From Sphingorhabdus sp. EL138 (GTDB lineage Bacteria > Pseudomonadota > Alphaproteobacteria > Sphingomonadales > Sphingomonadaceae), in contig NZ_CAMDCK010000007.1 in NCBI RefSeq assembly GCF_945890115.1, positions 1 to 64,000 of the forward strand: a DNA stretch of 64,000 bases, given 5' to 3'. The notes beneath the pieces were generated by a model, which did not search any database, was not told the origin of the DNA, and saw only the letters and a list, made by a program, of their open reading frames with translations. Below, one piece after another: positions 35,672 through 45,595 of the stretch; within the stretch, counting starts at the first letter, position 1; the number at the start of each line of letters is the position of its first letter. The position numbers were made by a program, and so were the translations under genes.

Positions 35672-36301
35672 ATGACAGCCCTGCCCATCCTCTACAGTTT
35701 CCGGCGCTGCCCTTATGCCATGCGCGCACGCATGGCCGTTGTGGTTAGCGGCGTGCACGTGGAACTACGCGAGGTCATTTTGCGCGCCAAGCCACCTGAA
35801 ATGCTGGCGGCATCCCCCAAGGGCACCGTCCCTGTCTTATTGCTGCCCGATGGCAGGGTGTTAGAGGAAAGCCTCGATATCATGCGCTGGGCGCTCGCAC
35901 AAAGCGATCCGATGGGCTGGCTAACCCATGATGACCAAAATCTTATCTTGGCCACTGACGGGCCGTTTAAGATAGCCTTGGACCATTATAAATATCCGCA
36001 TCGTTATGATCTGACCGATGGCACTGTGCATCGCGATGCCGCTTTGGCGCATCTTGGCGACCTGAACGACCGATTGGCGACCGCGCCTTATCTCAGCGGC
36101 GCACGGCCCGCCTTTACCGATATCGCCTTATTCCCCTTTGTGCGGCAATTTGCCGCAACCGATGCTGAATGGTTTGCGGCTCTGCCCCTCCCCGCGCTGC
36201 AAAGCTGGCTAACCGCGCTTGTCGGCAGTGACCTGTTTGTTCAGATCATGACCCGCTACCCAGCGTGGAAAGCCGGCGATCCGCCCGTTCACTTTCCCTG
36301 A
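35672..36301 (+). CDS. Glutathione S-transferase/glutaredoxin-2-like protein
   Basis: A 209-residue GST-fold protein. The thioredoxin-like N-terminus carries CPYA (residues 10-13 in SFRRCPYAMRARM), so it resembles glutaredoxin-2/Cys-type GSTs rather than Ser/Tyr types. KGTVPVLLLPDG and LEESLDIMRWAL bind glutathione. The C-terminal helical domain has FTDIALFPFVRQFA. It may reduce mixed disulfides or conjugate glutathione. Its stop is immediately next to the convergent end of glutathione reductase, a fitting neighbour. Confidence 0.88.
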   Translation: MTALPILYSFRRCPYAMRARMAVVVSGVHVELREVILRAKPPEMLAASPKGTVPVLLLPDGRVLEESLDIMRWALAQSDPMGWLTHDDQNLILATDGPFKIALDHYKYPHRYDLTDGTVHRDAALAHLGDLNDRLATAPYLSGARPAFTDIALFPFVRQFAATDAEWFAALPLPALQSWLTALVGSDLFVQIMTRYPAWKAGDPPVHFP

Positions 36302-37648
36302 TTATTTCATCAAAACCAATTCTTCGGACATGCTCGGGTGCAAGGCGACGGTATCGTCAAAATCTTGCTTGCTTAGCCCTGCCTTAACCGCAATCGCCGC
36401 CGCCTGAAGAATTTCGCCGCTGTCCGGGCCGATCAGGTGAAGGCCAACAACCCGCTCGTCCGGGCCCGCCACGACCATTTTGTATAAGGCCCGCTCGTTC
36501 CGGTCGGCCAACACGTTTTTCATCGCGCGAAAATCGCTTTTGTACACCTTCACGTCACTATACTGCGCTCGGGCCTCCGCCTCGGTCATACCCACGCTGG
36601 CAATGGGCGGATTACTGAAGACTGCTGTTGGAATGCAGTCATAATTCACCGTGCGTGGATTGTTGCCGAACACGCTGTCGGCAAAGGCATGGCCTTCACG
36701 AATGGCAATTGGCGTCAGTTGCACGCGGTTGGTAACGTCGCCAACCGCATAGATGCTTGGAATATTGCTGCGGCTGTCGTCGCTGACCTGCACCGAGCCG
36801 TCTTTACCGAGGTCCACGCCGACCTCCTCTAAGCCAAGTCCGACGGTGTGCGGGGTGCGGCCAATGGCCCATAACAGCAAATCGGTCTCGATGACCTCTC
36901 CATTGTCGCCCGCAATCAAAAGCGTGCCGTCATCCTGCTTTACCACCGATTTGATGCCGAAGTGGAAATGGATATCGATACCTTTTTGGCGACTTAAATC
37001 GACCAAGCGATCGACAATCTCGTCATCATAGCCGCGCAATATGCGGTCGCCATGTGTGACAAGTTTCACATCCACGCCCAATTCGTTAAAAATACCTGCA
37101 AATTCATTTGCGATATAGCCGCCACCCGCAATCACGGCGCGCTTGGGCAGCGTGGGCAAGCTAAAAACTTCGTTTGATGTGATCCCATGGCCTGCGCCCG
37201 GAATTTCAGGGACAGACGGCCAAGCGCCGGTGGCAATCAAGATATGCGCCGCCTTAATGTCCCGCCCGCCGGACAGCCGAACATTATTGGGTCCAGTCAC
37301 TGTCGCGCGTTCACGGAAAACCTCAACCTTGTTATTGCCAAGCGTCTGGCCATATAGCCCCTCCAAGCGGTTAACCTCGGCAGCGACATTGTCGCGCAGG
37401 ACGCTCCAATCAAATGTCGCGCCTTCGGTGTTCCAGCCAAAACGTTGTGCGTCATGCAAATCTTCGGCGAAATGCGATCCGTAGACCAACAACTTCTTCG
37501 GCACACAGCCGCGGATGACACAGGTGCCGCCGACGCGATGCTCTTCCGCCACAGCGACGCGCGCACCGTGCGATGCCGCAATTCGTGCGGCACGGACGCC
37601 GCCCGAGCCTGCGCCGATGACGAAGAGGTCAAAGTCAAAATCAGCCAT
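36302..37648 (-). CDS. gor: Glutathione-disulfide reductase
   Basis: A 448-residue NADPH-dependent flavoprotein reducing oxidised glutathione. FAD motif IGAGSGGVRAARIA (11-24); redox disulfide in GGTCVIRGCVPKK (C43 and C48); NADPH motif AVIAGGGYIANEF; C-terminal catalytic His in VALHPSMSEE. The Lys/Arg pattern after the NADPH loop and the VIRGCVPKK variant mark it as GR rather than lipoamide dehydrogenase. It lies 95 bp after pgi on the same strand. Confidence 0.95.
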   Translation of the reverse strand: MADFDFDLFVIGAGSGGVRAARIAASHGARVAVAEEHRVGGTCVIRGCVPKKLLVYGSHFAEDLHDAQRFGWNTEGATFDWSVLRDNVAAEVNRLEGLYGQTLGNNKVEVFRERATVTGPNNVRLSGGRDIKAAHILIATGAWPSVPEIPGAGHGITSNEVFSLPTLPKRAVIAGGGYIANEFAGIFNELGVDVKLVTHGDRILRGYDDEIVDRLVDLSRQKGIDIHFHFGIKSVVKQDDGTLLIAGDNGEVIETDLLLWAIGRTPHTVGLGLEEVGVDLGKDGSVQVSDDSRSNIPSIYAVGDVTNRVQLTPIAIREGHAFADSVFGNNPRTVNYDCIPTAVFSNPPIASVGMTEAEARAQYSDVKVYKSDFRAMKNVLADRNERALYKMVVAGPDERVVGLHLIGPDSGEILQAAAIAVKAGLSKQDFDDTVALHPSMSEELVLMK

Positions 37649-37743
37649 AACATGTTCTTTCCTATGCCCCCCGATATGGGGACATGTTCATAGTTTTACC
37701 AACGTGAATAATCGCGCTGTGTTATCGAACAAATTCCTACAGC

Positions 37744-39246
37744 TCAGATATCGCCAAACGCCGCCTCAAACAGGGCGGTTGTTGATGGGTCAAAGCCCTT
37801 TGCGTCATTGTCACTTATGCTTTTTGCGATTTGCTTGCCCAGCTCAACGCCAAATTGGTCGAACGGGTTAATGCCTAACAAAACTGCGTTCACGAACGTC
37901 CGATGTTCGTAAAAGGCAATCAACGCACCGACCGTCGATGGTGTGATGTCATCCAACAATATCGTCGTCGATGGGCGGTTGCCGACATAATTACGCGCAA
38001 GGTCATCGGACTTTTGCCCTGCCATCAATGCCGCGCCTTGGGCAAAGCAATTGACCAGCAAGGTTTCATGATGCGCGGTATCGAAATCATGCCCCGGTAT
38101 TTTACTGGCAATGAATTCGACGGGTATCAGATGCGTGCCCTGATGCAGCAATTGGAACACGGCATGCTGCGCATCGGTCCCCACACCGCCCCATGTCACA
38201 GGCGCGCTGTGCCGTCCAAGCGGTGCACCTACGGCGGTCACGGACTTACCGTTTGATTCCATTTCCAACTGCTGAAGATAATCGGGCAGCAGCCGCAGAC
38301 GTTCGTCATAGGCAAATACCGCGCGCATCTGACACGCCTTGGTCTGAGCATAATACAGATCCGCAAATGCCGACAATGTCGGGGCGTTCTCCATAATGGG
38401 TGCATTACGGAAATGCGCATCCATGGCGGCGGCGCCATCCAGCATTTCCTGATACACCGCCCAACCAAGGCCAAGCGCAACGGGGAACCCGATCGAGCAC
38501 CACATGGAATAGCGCCCCCCCACGGTCTCGTTGAACGGTAAGATGCGGCTTTCGTCGACACCCCATTCGATAGCTTTTTCGGGATAAGCCGTCAGCGCCA
38601 CAAGCTGGGCATAGGGGTCAGCCACGCCGCCGTCGCGCATCCATTCCATCGCGCTGGTGGCGTTGATCAATGTTTCGGTTGTGGTAAAAGTTTTGGACGC
38701 GACAGCAACAATCGTCTTGTGCGGATCCATGTCCTTCACCGCCTCGGCCAGCGCCGCACCGTCAATATTGGAGACGACTTTCACGTCATAACGTGCGCCG
38801 TCGCGTCCAAGCGCGTCGATCAGCAATTTGGGACCAAGCGCAGACCCGCCAATGCCGATATGCAATATGTGACGTATTTCGCCCATCAGGCCTGCGTCAA
38901 TGGCCTCAACCAAGCCGCGCATGCGTTGCTGAAGCGCACGGGCAGAAGCAACGGATTCGGGATCACCCATACCGCGTTCGGCAAGATGCTCCGCGGCGCG
39001 CCCTTCGGTCACATTGATTGCGGCACCCGAAAACAAAGCGGCTTTAGCCGCATCAAGCTGCATATCTTCCGCAAGCTTGGCAAACTGCCCCAACGTGCTT
39101 TCGTCCAGATGCGTCTTCGACAAGTCAAACCGCAACCCCGCTTGCTCGACCGTCATTTTGGATACACGATTTACGTCCGACGCGAACAAATCATTAAGGA
39201 ATTGGGGTTGATGCTGTTCGAGCGCAGTCCATCGATTATCGGTCAT
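37744..39246 (-). CDS. pgi: Glucose-6-phosphate isomerase
   Basis: A 500-residue phosphoglucose isomerase that interconverts glucose- and fructose-6-phosphate. HIGIGGSALGPKLLIDAL, ASKTFTTTETLIN, ETVGGRYSMWCSIGFP and the catalytic-Glu/Gln segment QLEMESNGKSV are present, with the C-terminal Lys near FDQFGVELGKQIA. The start at 39246 (MTDNRWTALEQ) replaces a longer frame beginning 69 bp upstream, whose first residues are unlike the family. It is divergent from lepB. Confidence 0.96.
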   Translation of the reverse strand: MTDNRWTALEQHQPQFLNDLFASDVNRVSKMTVEQAGLRFDLSKTHLDESTLGQFAKLAEDMQLDAAKAALFSGAAINVTEGRAAEHLAERGMGDPESVASARALQQRMRGLVEAIDAGLMGEIRHILHIGIGGSALGPKLLIDALGRDGARYDVKVVSNIDGAALAEAVKDMDPHKTIVAVASKTFTTTETLINATSAMEWMRDGGVADPYAQLVALTAYPEKAIEWGVDESRILPFNETVGGRYSMWCSIGFPVALGLGWAVYQEMLDGAAAMDAHFRNAPIMENAPTLSAFADLYYAQTKACQMRAVFAYDERLRLLPDYLQQLEMESNGKSVTAVGAPLGRHSAPVTWGGVGTDAQHAVFQLLHQGTHLIPVEFIASKIPGHDFDTAHHETLLVNCFAQGAALMAGQKSDDLARNYVGNRPSTTILLDDITPSTVGALIAFYEHRTFVNAVLLGINPFDQFGVELGKQIAKSISDNDAKGFDPSTTALFEAAFGDI

Positions 39247-39366
39247 TTTTATCTCTTCATTATTGGCGTCGCAACGCAGAGTGAATCTCGGCGCTGGCAA
39301 ATAACGCGCCATCACGGTAAAAGGCTAGCCAATACGTCATTCGACGACAATATTTTGCGAGATTTT

Positions 39367-40236
39367 GTGACTTCACATACTGAAAAGCCGGACGATTTAC
39401 CTGTAACTGCGCCTGCTCCGTCAGAATGGCGCGAATATGGCAGCTTCTTGTTGAAACTTGCCTTGTTCGTTTTCATCTTGCGCAGTTTCATCGTTTCGCC
39501 CTTCAACATTCCGTCGGAATCGATGCAGCCACGCTTGCTCATTGGCGATTATCTGCTGGTGGCGAAATGGCCCTATGGCTATTCCAATAACAGCCTCCCT
39601 TTTGCATTACCGATTATCCCAGGACGGATTTTCGCAAGCCAACCGGCCCGCGGCGATGTTGTGGTTTTCAAGGCCCCGATGTCGAACGGAACGGATTATA
39701 TCAAGCGCGTCATTGGTCTACCGGGTGACGTCATTCAGATGCGCGAGGGTATCCTTGAAATTAATGGCGTTGCGGTCAAGAAGCAGCGGATTGCTGACCT
39801 CGTCATCCCAGTCACGCAAAATATGCGCGATACAGCTGAGCTTGACCGCAACCCATTCCCTTGCTGGCGTCCCGATATGGAAGAACCAGCAGCCAATGGG
39901 GGCACGCAATGCCGCTATCCGCGCTTTCGCGAAACATTACCGGAAGGCAGAAGCTACGAAATCTTGGATCTTGCGAACGGTCTAGAGGGCGACAATACGC
40001 AAGCATTCGTTGTTGGCGAAGGCGATATGTTCCTCATGGGCGATAATCGCGATCGCAGCGCCGATAGCAGATGGTCCCCCATCGATAAGCCCGGAGCGAT
40101 TGGCATGGTACCGCAAGAAAATCTTGTGGGCCGTGCTTTGGTGTCTGTGTTCTCCACAGATGGATCGTCGCATTGGTTGCTGCCATGGACTTGGTTTACC
40201 GCCACGCGCGCGGAACGCATTGGACAAGGATTTTGA
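39367..40236 (+). CDS. lepB: Signal peptidase I
   Basis: A 289-residue leader peptidase that cleaves secretory signal peptides at the membrane. One transmembrane helix lies at about 27-46; catalytic Ser52 in NIPSESMQP and Lys113 in DYIKRVIGLPGD follow, with GDMFLMGDNRDRSADSRWSP as box E. The GTG at 39367 is the most plausible start; the open frame extends far upstream only because it reads antisense through pgi. Its stop overlaps the probable rnc start, giving a lepB-rnc-era operon as in many alphaproteobacteria. Confidence 0.93.
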   Translation: MTSHTEKPDDLPVTAPAPSEWREYGSFLLKLALFVFILRSFIVSPFNIPSESMQPRLLIGDYLLVAKWPYGYSNNSLPFALPIIPGRIFASQPARGDVVVFKAPMSNGTDYIKRVIGLPGDVIQMREGILEINGVAVKKQRIADLVIPVTQNMRDTAELDRNPFPCWRPDMEEPAANGGTQCRYPRFRETLPEGRSYEILDLANGLEGDNTQAFVVGEGDMFLMGDNRDRSADSRWSPIDKPGAIGMVPQENLVGRALVSVFSTDGSSHWLLPWTWFTATRAERIGQGF

Positions 40237-40901
40237 ACAGCGACGAACAAGAGGCCTGGCTGTCGGAATTGCTCCCTAAGCCGCCAAAGGATAAGACACT
40301 TTACCAGCGCGCACTCACGCATGGCAGTACCGGACAACCAGATTATCAACGGCTCGAATTTCTCGGCGACCGCATCTTGGGTCTCATAATCGCCGACATG
40401 CTCTATCACCGATATCAGGATGAAGCTGAGGGTCGCCTGTCGCACCGGCTAAATGCGCTTGTTTCGGGCGTGACCTGCGCCGATATCGCGCGGCAAATTG
40501 GTCTTCCGTTGTATGTCCGGCTTGGCAAGCAAGCCCGTGATGATGGTGCCCAACAAAGCGATAATGTCTTAGGGGACATCATGGAGGCCATTATTGGCGC
40601 TGTGTATCTCGACCATGGTCTACTCGTAGCCCGCGATCTTGTAGAACGGCTCTGGAGGCCACTTCTTGAAACGGCAAATGGCGCCCCAAAACATCCTAAA
40701 TCCGAATTGCAAGAATGGTGCGCCGCCCATGGTCGTAAAGTTCCAGAATATGTCATTACCAAAAAAGAAGGCCCTCCCCACGCCATGAGATTTGAAATCA
40801 CCGTCACCGTAAAAGGCTTTGCGCCGATCACGGCCACCGCCAACAGCAAACAGGCCGCCGAAACCAGCGCAGCGCTTGCATTTTTGGAAGCAAACGCATG
40901 A
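40233..40901 (+). CDS. rnc: Ribonuclease III
   Basis: A 222-residue double-strand-specific RNase that processes rRNA precursors. The signature RLEFLGDRILGLIIADML and the metal-binding DIMEAIIGAVYLDHG are present, followed by a C-terminal dsRNA-binding domain (HPKSELQEWCAAHG, TANSKQAAETSAALAFLE). The TTG at 40233 overlaps the lepB stop (TTGA) behind an AAGGA box and fits family length; ATG 40185 is the alternative. It overlaps era by 4 bp. Confidence 0.93.
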   Translation: MNSDEQEAWLSELLPKPPKDKTLYQRALTHGSTGQPDYQRLEFLGDRILGLIIADMLYHRYQDEAEGRLSHRLNALVSGVTCADIARQIGLPLYVRLGKQARDDGAQQSDNVLGDIMEAIIGAVYLDHGLLVARDLVERLWRPLLETANGAPKHPKSELQEWCAAHGRKVPEYVITKKEGPPHAMRFEITVTVKGFAPITATANSKQAAETSAALAFLEANA

Positions 40902-41791
40902 CAAAAAAATGCGGACATGTCGCCATTATTGGTGCGCCAAATGCGGGCAAGTCAACCTTAGTCAATGCTCTGGTCGGTCAGAAGGTCGCCATCGTTAGCC
41001 CTAAGGCGCAAACCACGCGCACACGCATGTTGGGCGTCGCCTTGGCCGGCGAAACCCAGATCATTCTTGTCGACACGCCAGGTATTTTCGCGGCGCAACG
41101 CAGGTTTGACCGCGCCATGGTAGCGGCAGCTTGGGACGGTGCGGGCGATGCCGACATGATCGCATTGATCGTCGACGGCCGCGCAGGCGCAGGACCAAAG
41201 GTTGAGAAGATCCTTGAAGGATTAAAAGATCGCCCTGAACGCAAATGGCTTGTGCTCAACAAGGTTGATATTGCGGCCAAGGACAAATTGTTGGCCTTGA
41301 CCACGAAACTGACTGACAAATGCGCGTTTGAGCAAATTTATTATATCAGCGCGGCAACGGGCGACGGTTTAGAGGAATTCAAAACGGCGCTTGCTGACAA
41401 TATGCCAGAAGGCGAATGGCATTTCCCGGAGGATCAGGTGTCCGATGCAACCGAGCGCCTGATCGCGTCGGAAATAACACGCGAGCAACTCTATCTGCAG
41501 CTGCATGAGGAGCTTCCCTATGCCAGCGCCGTCGAGACCGAAAAATATAGCGAACGCGAAGATGGCTCACTAGAAATCCACCAGCAGATCTTAGTAGCGC
41601 GGCCGACCCAGCGCGCCATTGTTTTAGGCAAAGGCGGCGCGCGGATTAAGGCCATTGGAGAGGCGGCGCGACTTGAACTGGCCAAGCTCATGGGTGTTAA
41701 GGTCCATCTCTATTTGCATGTGAAAGTGCATGCTAAATGGGACGAGGACCGCAGCCTGTATCGGGATATCGGGCTTGAGTGGGTGGAGTGA
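40898..41791 (+). CDS. era: GTPase Era
   Basis: A 297-residue GTPase for 16S rRNA maturation and 30S assembly. G1 is GAPNAGKST (12-20), G2 lies near TTRTRMLG, G3 is DTPGIF and G4 is NKVD. The C-terminal KH domain includes VLGKGGARIKAIGEAARLEL. The start codon overlaps the rnc stop (ATGA), so the two are translationally coupled. It converges with topA, with a palindromic element in the gap. Confidence 0.97.
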   Translation: MTKKCGHVAIIGAPNAGKSTLVNALVGQKVAIVSPKAQTTRTRMLGVALAGETQIILVDTPGIFAAQRRFDRAMVAAAWDGAGDADMIALIVDGRAGAGPKVEKILEGLKDRPERKWLVLNKVDIAAKDKLLALTTKLTDKCAFEQIYYISAATGDGLEEFKTALADNMPEGEWHFPEDQVSDATERLIASEITREQLYLQLHEELPYASAVETEKYSEREDGSLEIHQQILVARPTQRAIVLGKGGARIKAIGEAARLELAKLMGVKVHLYLHVKVHAKWDEDRSLYRDIGLEWVE

Positions 41792-41816
41792 CGCAGCTCG
41801 GTTAATCACCAGACCA

Positions 41817-41844
41817 CGTCGCCCCAGCGCAGGCCGGGGCGACG
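41817..41844. repeat. Dispersed palindrome, GTCGCCCCAGCGCAGG family, copy 1
   Basis: CGTCGCCCC and GGGGCGACG form a 9-bp GC stem with the loop AGCGCAGGCC. It lies between the convergent era and topA genes and probably acts as a 3'-end structure. A related copy lies at 50693. Confidence 0.82.
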
Positions 41845-41851
41845 GTTGGGT

Positions 41852-44401
41852 TTATTTGGTTGTTTTCGTCTTTGCTTTCGCCGCAGGCTTGGCCTTCACA
41901 GCAGCCTTCGTCTTGGGCGCGGCCTTTTTCTTAACCTTGCCCTTGGACGGCATCGCGGCGCGCGCATCAATCAACTGTGCCGCTTCCTCAAGGGTAAGCT
42001 CGCTAGGCGAGATGGACTTGGGCACTGTCGCATTAGTGGTACCGTCAGTGACATAAGGGCCAAAGCGCCCCTCCATCAGCCTAATCTCGGCATCTGTGCG
42101 TGGATGCTTGCCAAATTCCTTAAGCGGCGCGCGCGCGGCACCGCGGCCACGACCCGGGTTAGCCAAGGCCTCCGCCAACTTCACTACGGCGCTGTTCATG
42201 CCGGTTTCGAACACCTCAGTCGTCGACTGCAACCGCGCATATTTCGCATTATGCGCCAGATATGGACCATAACGCCCAATGCTTGCCGTAACTGGTTCGC
42301 CGCTTTCGGGATGTATCCCGACGGAGCGTGGAAGCGACAGCAGCTTCACCGCCCATACTAGTCCAATGTCCTCCGCCGGAATATCCTTGGGGATAGAGGC
42401 ACGTTTGACGTCAGCGCCTTCGCCCATTTCGAAATATGGACCAAAACGTCCCGTTTTCCGGCTGACTTCTAGTTGCGTTTCGGGATGCTGGCCAAGCACT
42501 TCTGGACCAGTATCCTCCCCACTCTCGCCGCCGGGTTGCGCAAACTTCCGCGTATATTTGCAATCCGGATAATTTGAGCACGCCACAAAAGCGCCGAACT
42601 TTCCGCCGCGCAGGGCAAGCCTGCCCTCACCGCATTTCGGGCATAAACGCGGATCGGTGCCGTCTTCGCGTTCCGGAAACAAATAAGGCGACAGGAATAT
42701 ATCAAGCTCTGCAGTTACCTCAGACGGCTTCTGCTCCATGACTTCAACCGTTTTCGGCTTAAAGTCGCGCCAGAACGCCTCCAGAAAAGACTGCCAATCG
42801 GCGCGGCCGCCGCTGATTTCGTCTAACTGATCTTCAAGGCCAGCAGTATAATCATAGGCGACATAACGTTCGAAAAAACGCTCTAGAAATGCTGTAAGAA
42901 GTCGCCCCGATTCCTCTGCAAAGAAACGATTTTTTTCTACGCGCACATATGCGCGATCTTTCAAAACCTGAATGGTCGATGCGTAGGTCGATGGACGACC
43001 AATACCCAATTCTTCCAGACGCTTGACCAAAGTCGCTTCCGAAAAACGTGGAGGTGGTTGCGTAAAATGCTGGGTCTTTTCGGCAGCGTGCTTGGCTGGC
43101 GTGTCGCCAACGGTCATGGCTGGCAAGATTGCGCCATCTTCGCTGTCGCTATCATCCAAGCCTTCCTCATATACGGCGAGAAATCCCGGGAACTTCATAA
43201 CTTGCCCGGTGGCGCGTAAGCCAGTCTGTCCGGTACCGTCGAGCAGATCGATGGTTGTACGTTCCATGCGGGCCGATGCCATCTGGCTAGCCATCGCGCG
43301 TTTGAAGATCAGGTCATATAAACGGCCATGGTCGCCTGAGCCTGCTTTGTCCTTGCCAAAATCGGTTGGACGTATCGCCTCATGCGCTTCTTGAGCGTTC
43401 TTTGCCTTGCTCTGATAAACGCGCGGCTTCTCCGGCAAATAGCCACTGTCAAACCGATCCGAAATGGATTTGCGCGCGGCGGAAATAGCGCTGTGGTCCA
43501 TTTGCACGCCATCGGTTCGCATATAGGTTATCGCGCCATCCTCATACAGACCCTGCGCAATACGCATGGTGTGGCTGGCGGAAAAACCCAGCTTACGCGC
43601 GGCTTCCTGTTGCAAGGTCGATGTTGTAAAGGGTGGCTGCGGATTGCGGGTTACCGGCTTTGTTTCGACAGTTTCGACCGTAAATTTGCCCGACTCAACC
43701 GCAAGGCGCGCTTGCTCCGCATCCGCCTCGGTCTTTAGGTCCATCTTGTCGAGTTTCTTGCCCAGATATTGGATCAAACGGGCATCAAATTTTTGGCCCT
43801 TATGTTCCATTCCGGCCTTCACCGACCAATATTCCTGCGCACGAAACGCTTCGATCTCACGTTCGCGTTCGACAATGAGGCGCAACGCAACAGACTGCAC
43901 ACGACCAGCGGATTTTGCGCCAGGAAGTTTGCGCCACAACACGGGTGATAGCGTAAATCCAACAAGATAATCCAACGCACGCCGAGCCCGGTAGGCGTCA
44001 ATCAGGTCGATATCCAACGCGCGCGGTTGTTTCATCGCGTCGGTTACGGCCTGCTTCGTTATGGCGTTGAACGTCACGCGACCAACCTTGGCAGGCAGCA
44101 CCTTTTTCTTCGCAAGCACTTCTTGCACATGCCAGCTAATCGCTTCCCCTTCGCGGTCAGGGTCGGTCGCAAGGATCAGGCTATCCGCTTTTCTAGCTTC
44201 GTCAGTGATCGCCTTCAGCTGCTTTGCCTTATCTGCATAATTGTCCCACAACATTTCAAAGCCATTATCGGGGTCAACCGAACCATCCTTGGGCGGTAAA
44301 TCCCGAATGTGACCATAAGAAGCCAGCACCTTGAATCCAGGCCCCAGATATTTCTCGATTGTCTTGGCTTTTGCAGGAGATTCTACGATTACTAATTGCA
44401 T
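41852..44401 (-). CDS. topA: DNA topoisomerase I
   Basis: An 849-residue type IA topoisomerase that relaxes negative supercoils. Toprim domain at the N-terminus (VESPAKAKTIEKYLG; ATDPDREGEAISWH), catalytic Tyr in GAITYMRTDGV, then one four-Cys zinc finger (CPKCGEGRLAL, CSNYPDCKYTR), repeated RFGPYFEMGEG/RYGPYLAHN-type topo-C modules, and a Lys/Ala-rich basic tail (KAKPAAKAKTKTTK) typical of alphaproteobacterial TopA. It is the last gene of a plsY-dprA-topA run. Confidence 0.97.
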   Translation of the reverse strand: MQLVIVESPAKAKTIEKYLGPGFKVLASYGHIRDLPPKDGSVDPDNGFEMLWDNYADKAKQLKAITDEARKADSLILATDPDREGEAISWHVQEVLAKKKVLPAKVGRVTFNAITKQAVTDAMKQPRALDIDLIDAYRARRALDYLVGFTLSPVLWRKLPGAKSAGRVQSVALRLIVEREREIEAFRAQEYWSVKAGMEHKGQKFDARLIQYLGKKLDKMDLKTEADAEQARLAVESGKFTVETVETKPVTRNPQPPFTTSTLQQEAARKLGFSASHTMRIAQGLYEDGAITYMRTDGVQMDHSAISAARKSISDRFDSGYLPEKPRVYQSKAKNAQEAHEAIRPTDFGKDKAGSGDHGRLYDLIFKRAMASQMASARMERTTIDLLDGTGQTGLRATGQVMKFPGFLAVYEEGLDDSDSEDGAILPAMTVGDTPAKHAAEKTQHFTQPPPRFSEATLVKRLEELGIGRPSTYASTIQVLKDRAYVRVEKNRFFAEESGRLLTAFLERFFERYVAYDYTAGLEDQLDEISGGRADWQSFLEAFWRDFKPKTVEVMEQKPSEVTAELDIFLSPYLFPEREDGTDPRLCPKCGEGRLALRGGKFGAFVACSNYPDCKYTRKFAQPGGESGEDTGPEVLGQHPETQLEVSRKTGRFGPYFEMGEGADVKRASIPKDIPAEDIGLVWAVKLLSLPRSVGIHPESGEPVTASIGRYGPYLAHNAKYARLQSTTEVFETGMNSAVVKLAEALANPGRGRGAARAPLKEFGKHPRTDAEIRLMEGRFGPYVTDGTTNATVPKSISPSELTLEEAAQLIDARAAMPSKGKVKKKAAPKTKAAVKAKPAAKAKTKTTK

Positions 44402-44492
44402 GATATTTTGTGCTTTTCTAAAATGTCTCGCGTACGCGTATAGGCTGATGGGGTAAGGTAGGCCTCGTCAAGGCGAAAAATGCGGCTGTATT

Positions 44493-45593
44493 TTATGTCG
44501 CCAAGCGGACTTTCCCACCTGCCCCACGTTCGAGTTTTCCGGCCAGCTCGAATTCAAGCAACACCAGCTGGACAGTCGATGGACTGCTGCCGGATTGCCG
44601 CACCAATTCATCAACCGAGACATAGGTCATACCCATTAGGTCAACAACCGCGCTGCGCTCCAAATGGCTTCCATCATCGTTGACTGCGGTAAAGGACGGT
44701 TTGAATTCACTTACAGGCGCAAGCATGCGATTGTCTAAGGGGGAAATAAGCTCCGCAATTTCCGATGCGTTCTGTACCAAAGTTGCGCCTTCACGAATAA
44801 GCTGGTTGCAGCCCCGCGAGCGCGGATCCAGTGGTGAGCCGGGAATAGCCATAACCTCACGGCCGGCCTCCGCCGCAAGCCGCGCCGTGATCAGCGACCC
44901 CGACTTAGGCGCAGCCTCAATCACCACCGTACCAGCCGAAACGCCGGCGATAATGCGGTTGCGATAGGGAAAGTGCCGCGCCCGCGGCTCTGTGCCTGGA
45001 GATTGTTCTGCAATCAAAAGCCCGCGCTCGGATATTGCGTTCTGAAGCGCTCGGTTTTCGGGCGGATAGACCACGTCAATACCGCCAGCGATAACAGCGA
45101 CTGTTCCGCTTTCAATAGAACCAACATGGGTGGCGGTATCAATGCCCCGCGCCAGACCCGACACAACGGACAATCCCATTTGGACGAGTTCAAAAGCCAA
45201 CTGCCGCGCAAATTGACAGGCACCTGCCGATGCATTGCGCGCACCGACAAGTGCCACCGCAGGACGCGCCAATAACCCAAGATTGCCCTTTACGCAGATG
45301 ACGGGCGGCGCATTGTCCATGTGGGGCAGCAAATAAGGATAGTCCACATCATCCATGAAAACATGACGTGCGCCATAGGCCTCAACAAACTGGATCTCCT
45401 GCGCAATGGCGGCCTCATTGGCGAGCAACGCTTGCTTTCCGCCGCCGCGACGTACGAGATCAGGTAAGGCTTCGAGCGCCGCCCGCGCGCTACCGAAACG
45501 CGCCATAAGCTGCCGATAACTGACAGGACCGATATTGGGGGAACGGATCAGGCGAAGCTGATCAAATTGCACTTGGCTGTTCCCCATCGCCAC
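44493..45593 (-). CDS. dprA: DNA processing protein DprA/Smf
   Basis: A 366-residue protein that loads RecA onto incoming single-stranded DNA in transformation. The Rossmann-like DNA_processg_A domain holds VALVGARNAS, VSGLARGIDTATHVGS, IAGGIDVVYPPENR, and ESGVIAEQSPGTEP-like and PGSPLDPRSRGCNQLIREGA segments. A C-terminal winged-helix (about 300-366: YVSVDELVRQSGSSPSTVQL) is present. It is 2 bp after plsY and about 90 bp before topA. Competence itself is not shown. Confidence 0.95.
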   Translation of the reverse strand: MAMGNSQVQFDQLRLIRSPNIGPVSYRQLMARFGSARAALEALPDLVRRGGGKQALLANEAAIAQEIQFVEAYGARHVFMDDVDYPYLLPHMDNAPPVICVKGNLGLLARPAVALVGARNASAGACQFARQLAFELVQMGLSVVSGLARGIDTATHVGSIESGTVAVIAGGIDVVYPPENRALQNAISERGLLIAEQSPGTEPRARHFPYRNRIIAGVSAGTVVIEAAPKSGSLITARLAAEAGREVMAIPGSPLDPRSRGCNQLIREGATLVQNASEIAELISPLDNRMLAPVSEFKPSFTAVNDDGSHLERSAVVDLMGMTYVSVDELVRQSGSSPSTVQLVLLEFELAGKLERGAGGKVRLAT

Positions 45594-45595
45594 GA

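Noticed and set aside
35399-35758. A 119-codon minus-strand frame across the trhO-GST gap.
   Set aside because: It overlaps the ends of two well-supported genes and includes the 13-bp hairpin; composition and lack of homology point to chance.
38719-39366. A 216-codon open stretch upstream of lepB in the same frame.
   Set aside because: It is antisense to pgi for most of its length, has no signal peptidase-like residues, and the lepB N-terminus begins normally at the GTG at 39367.
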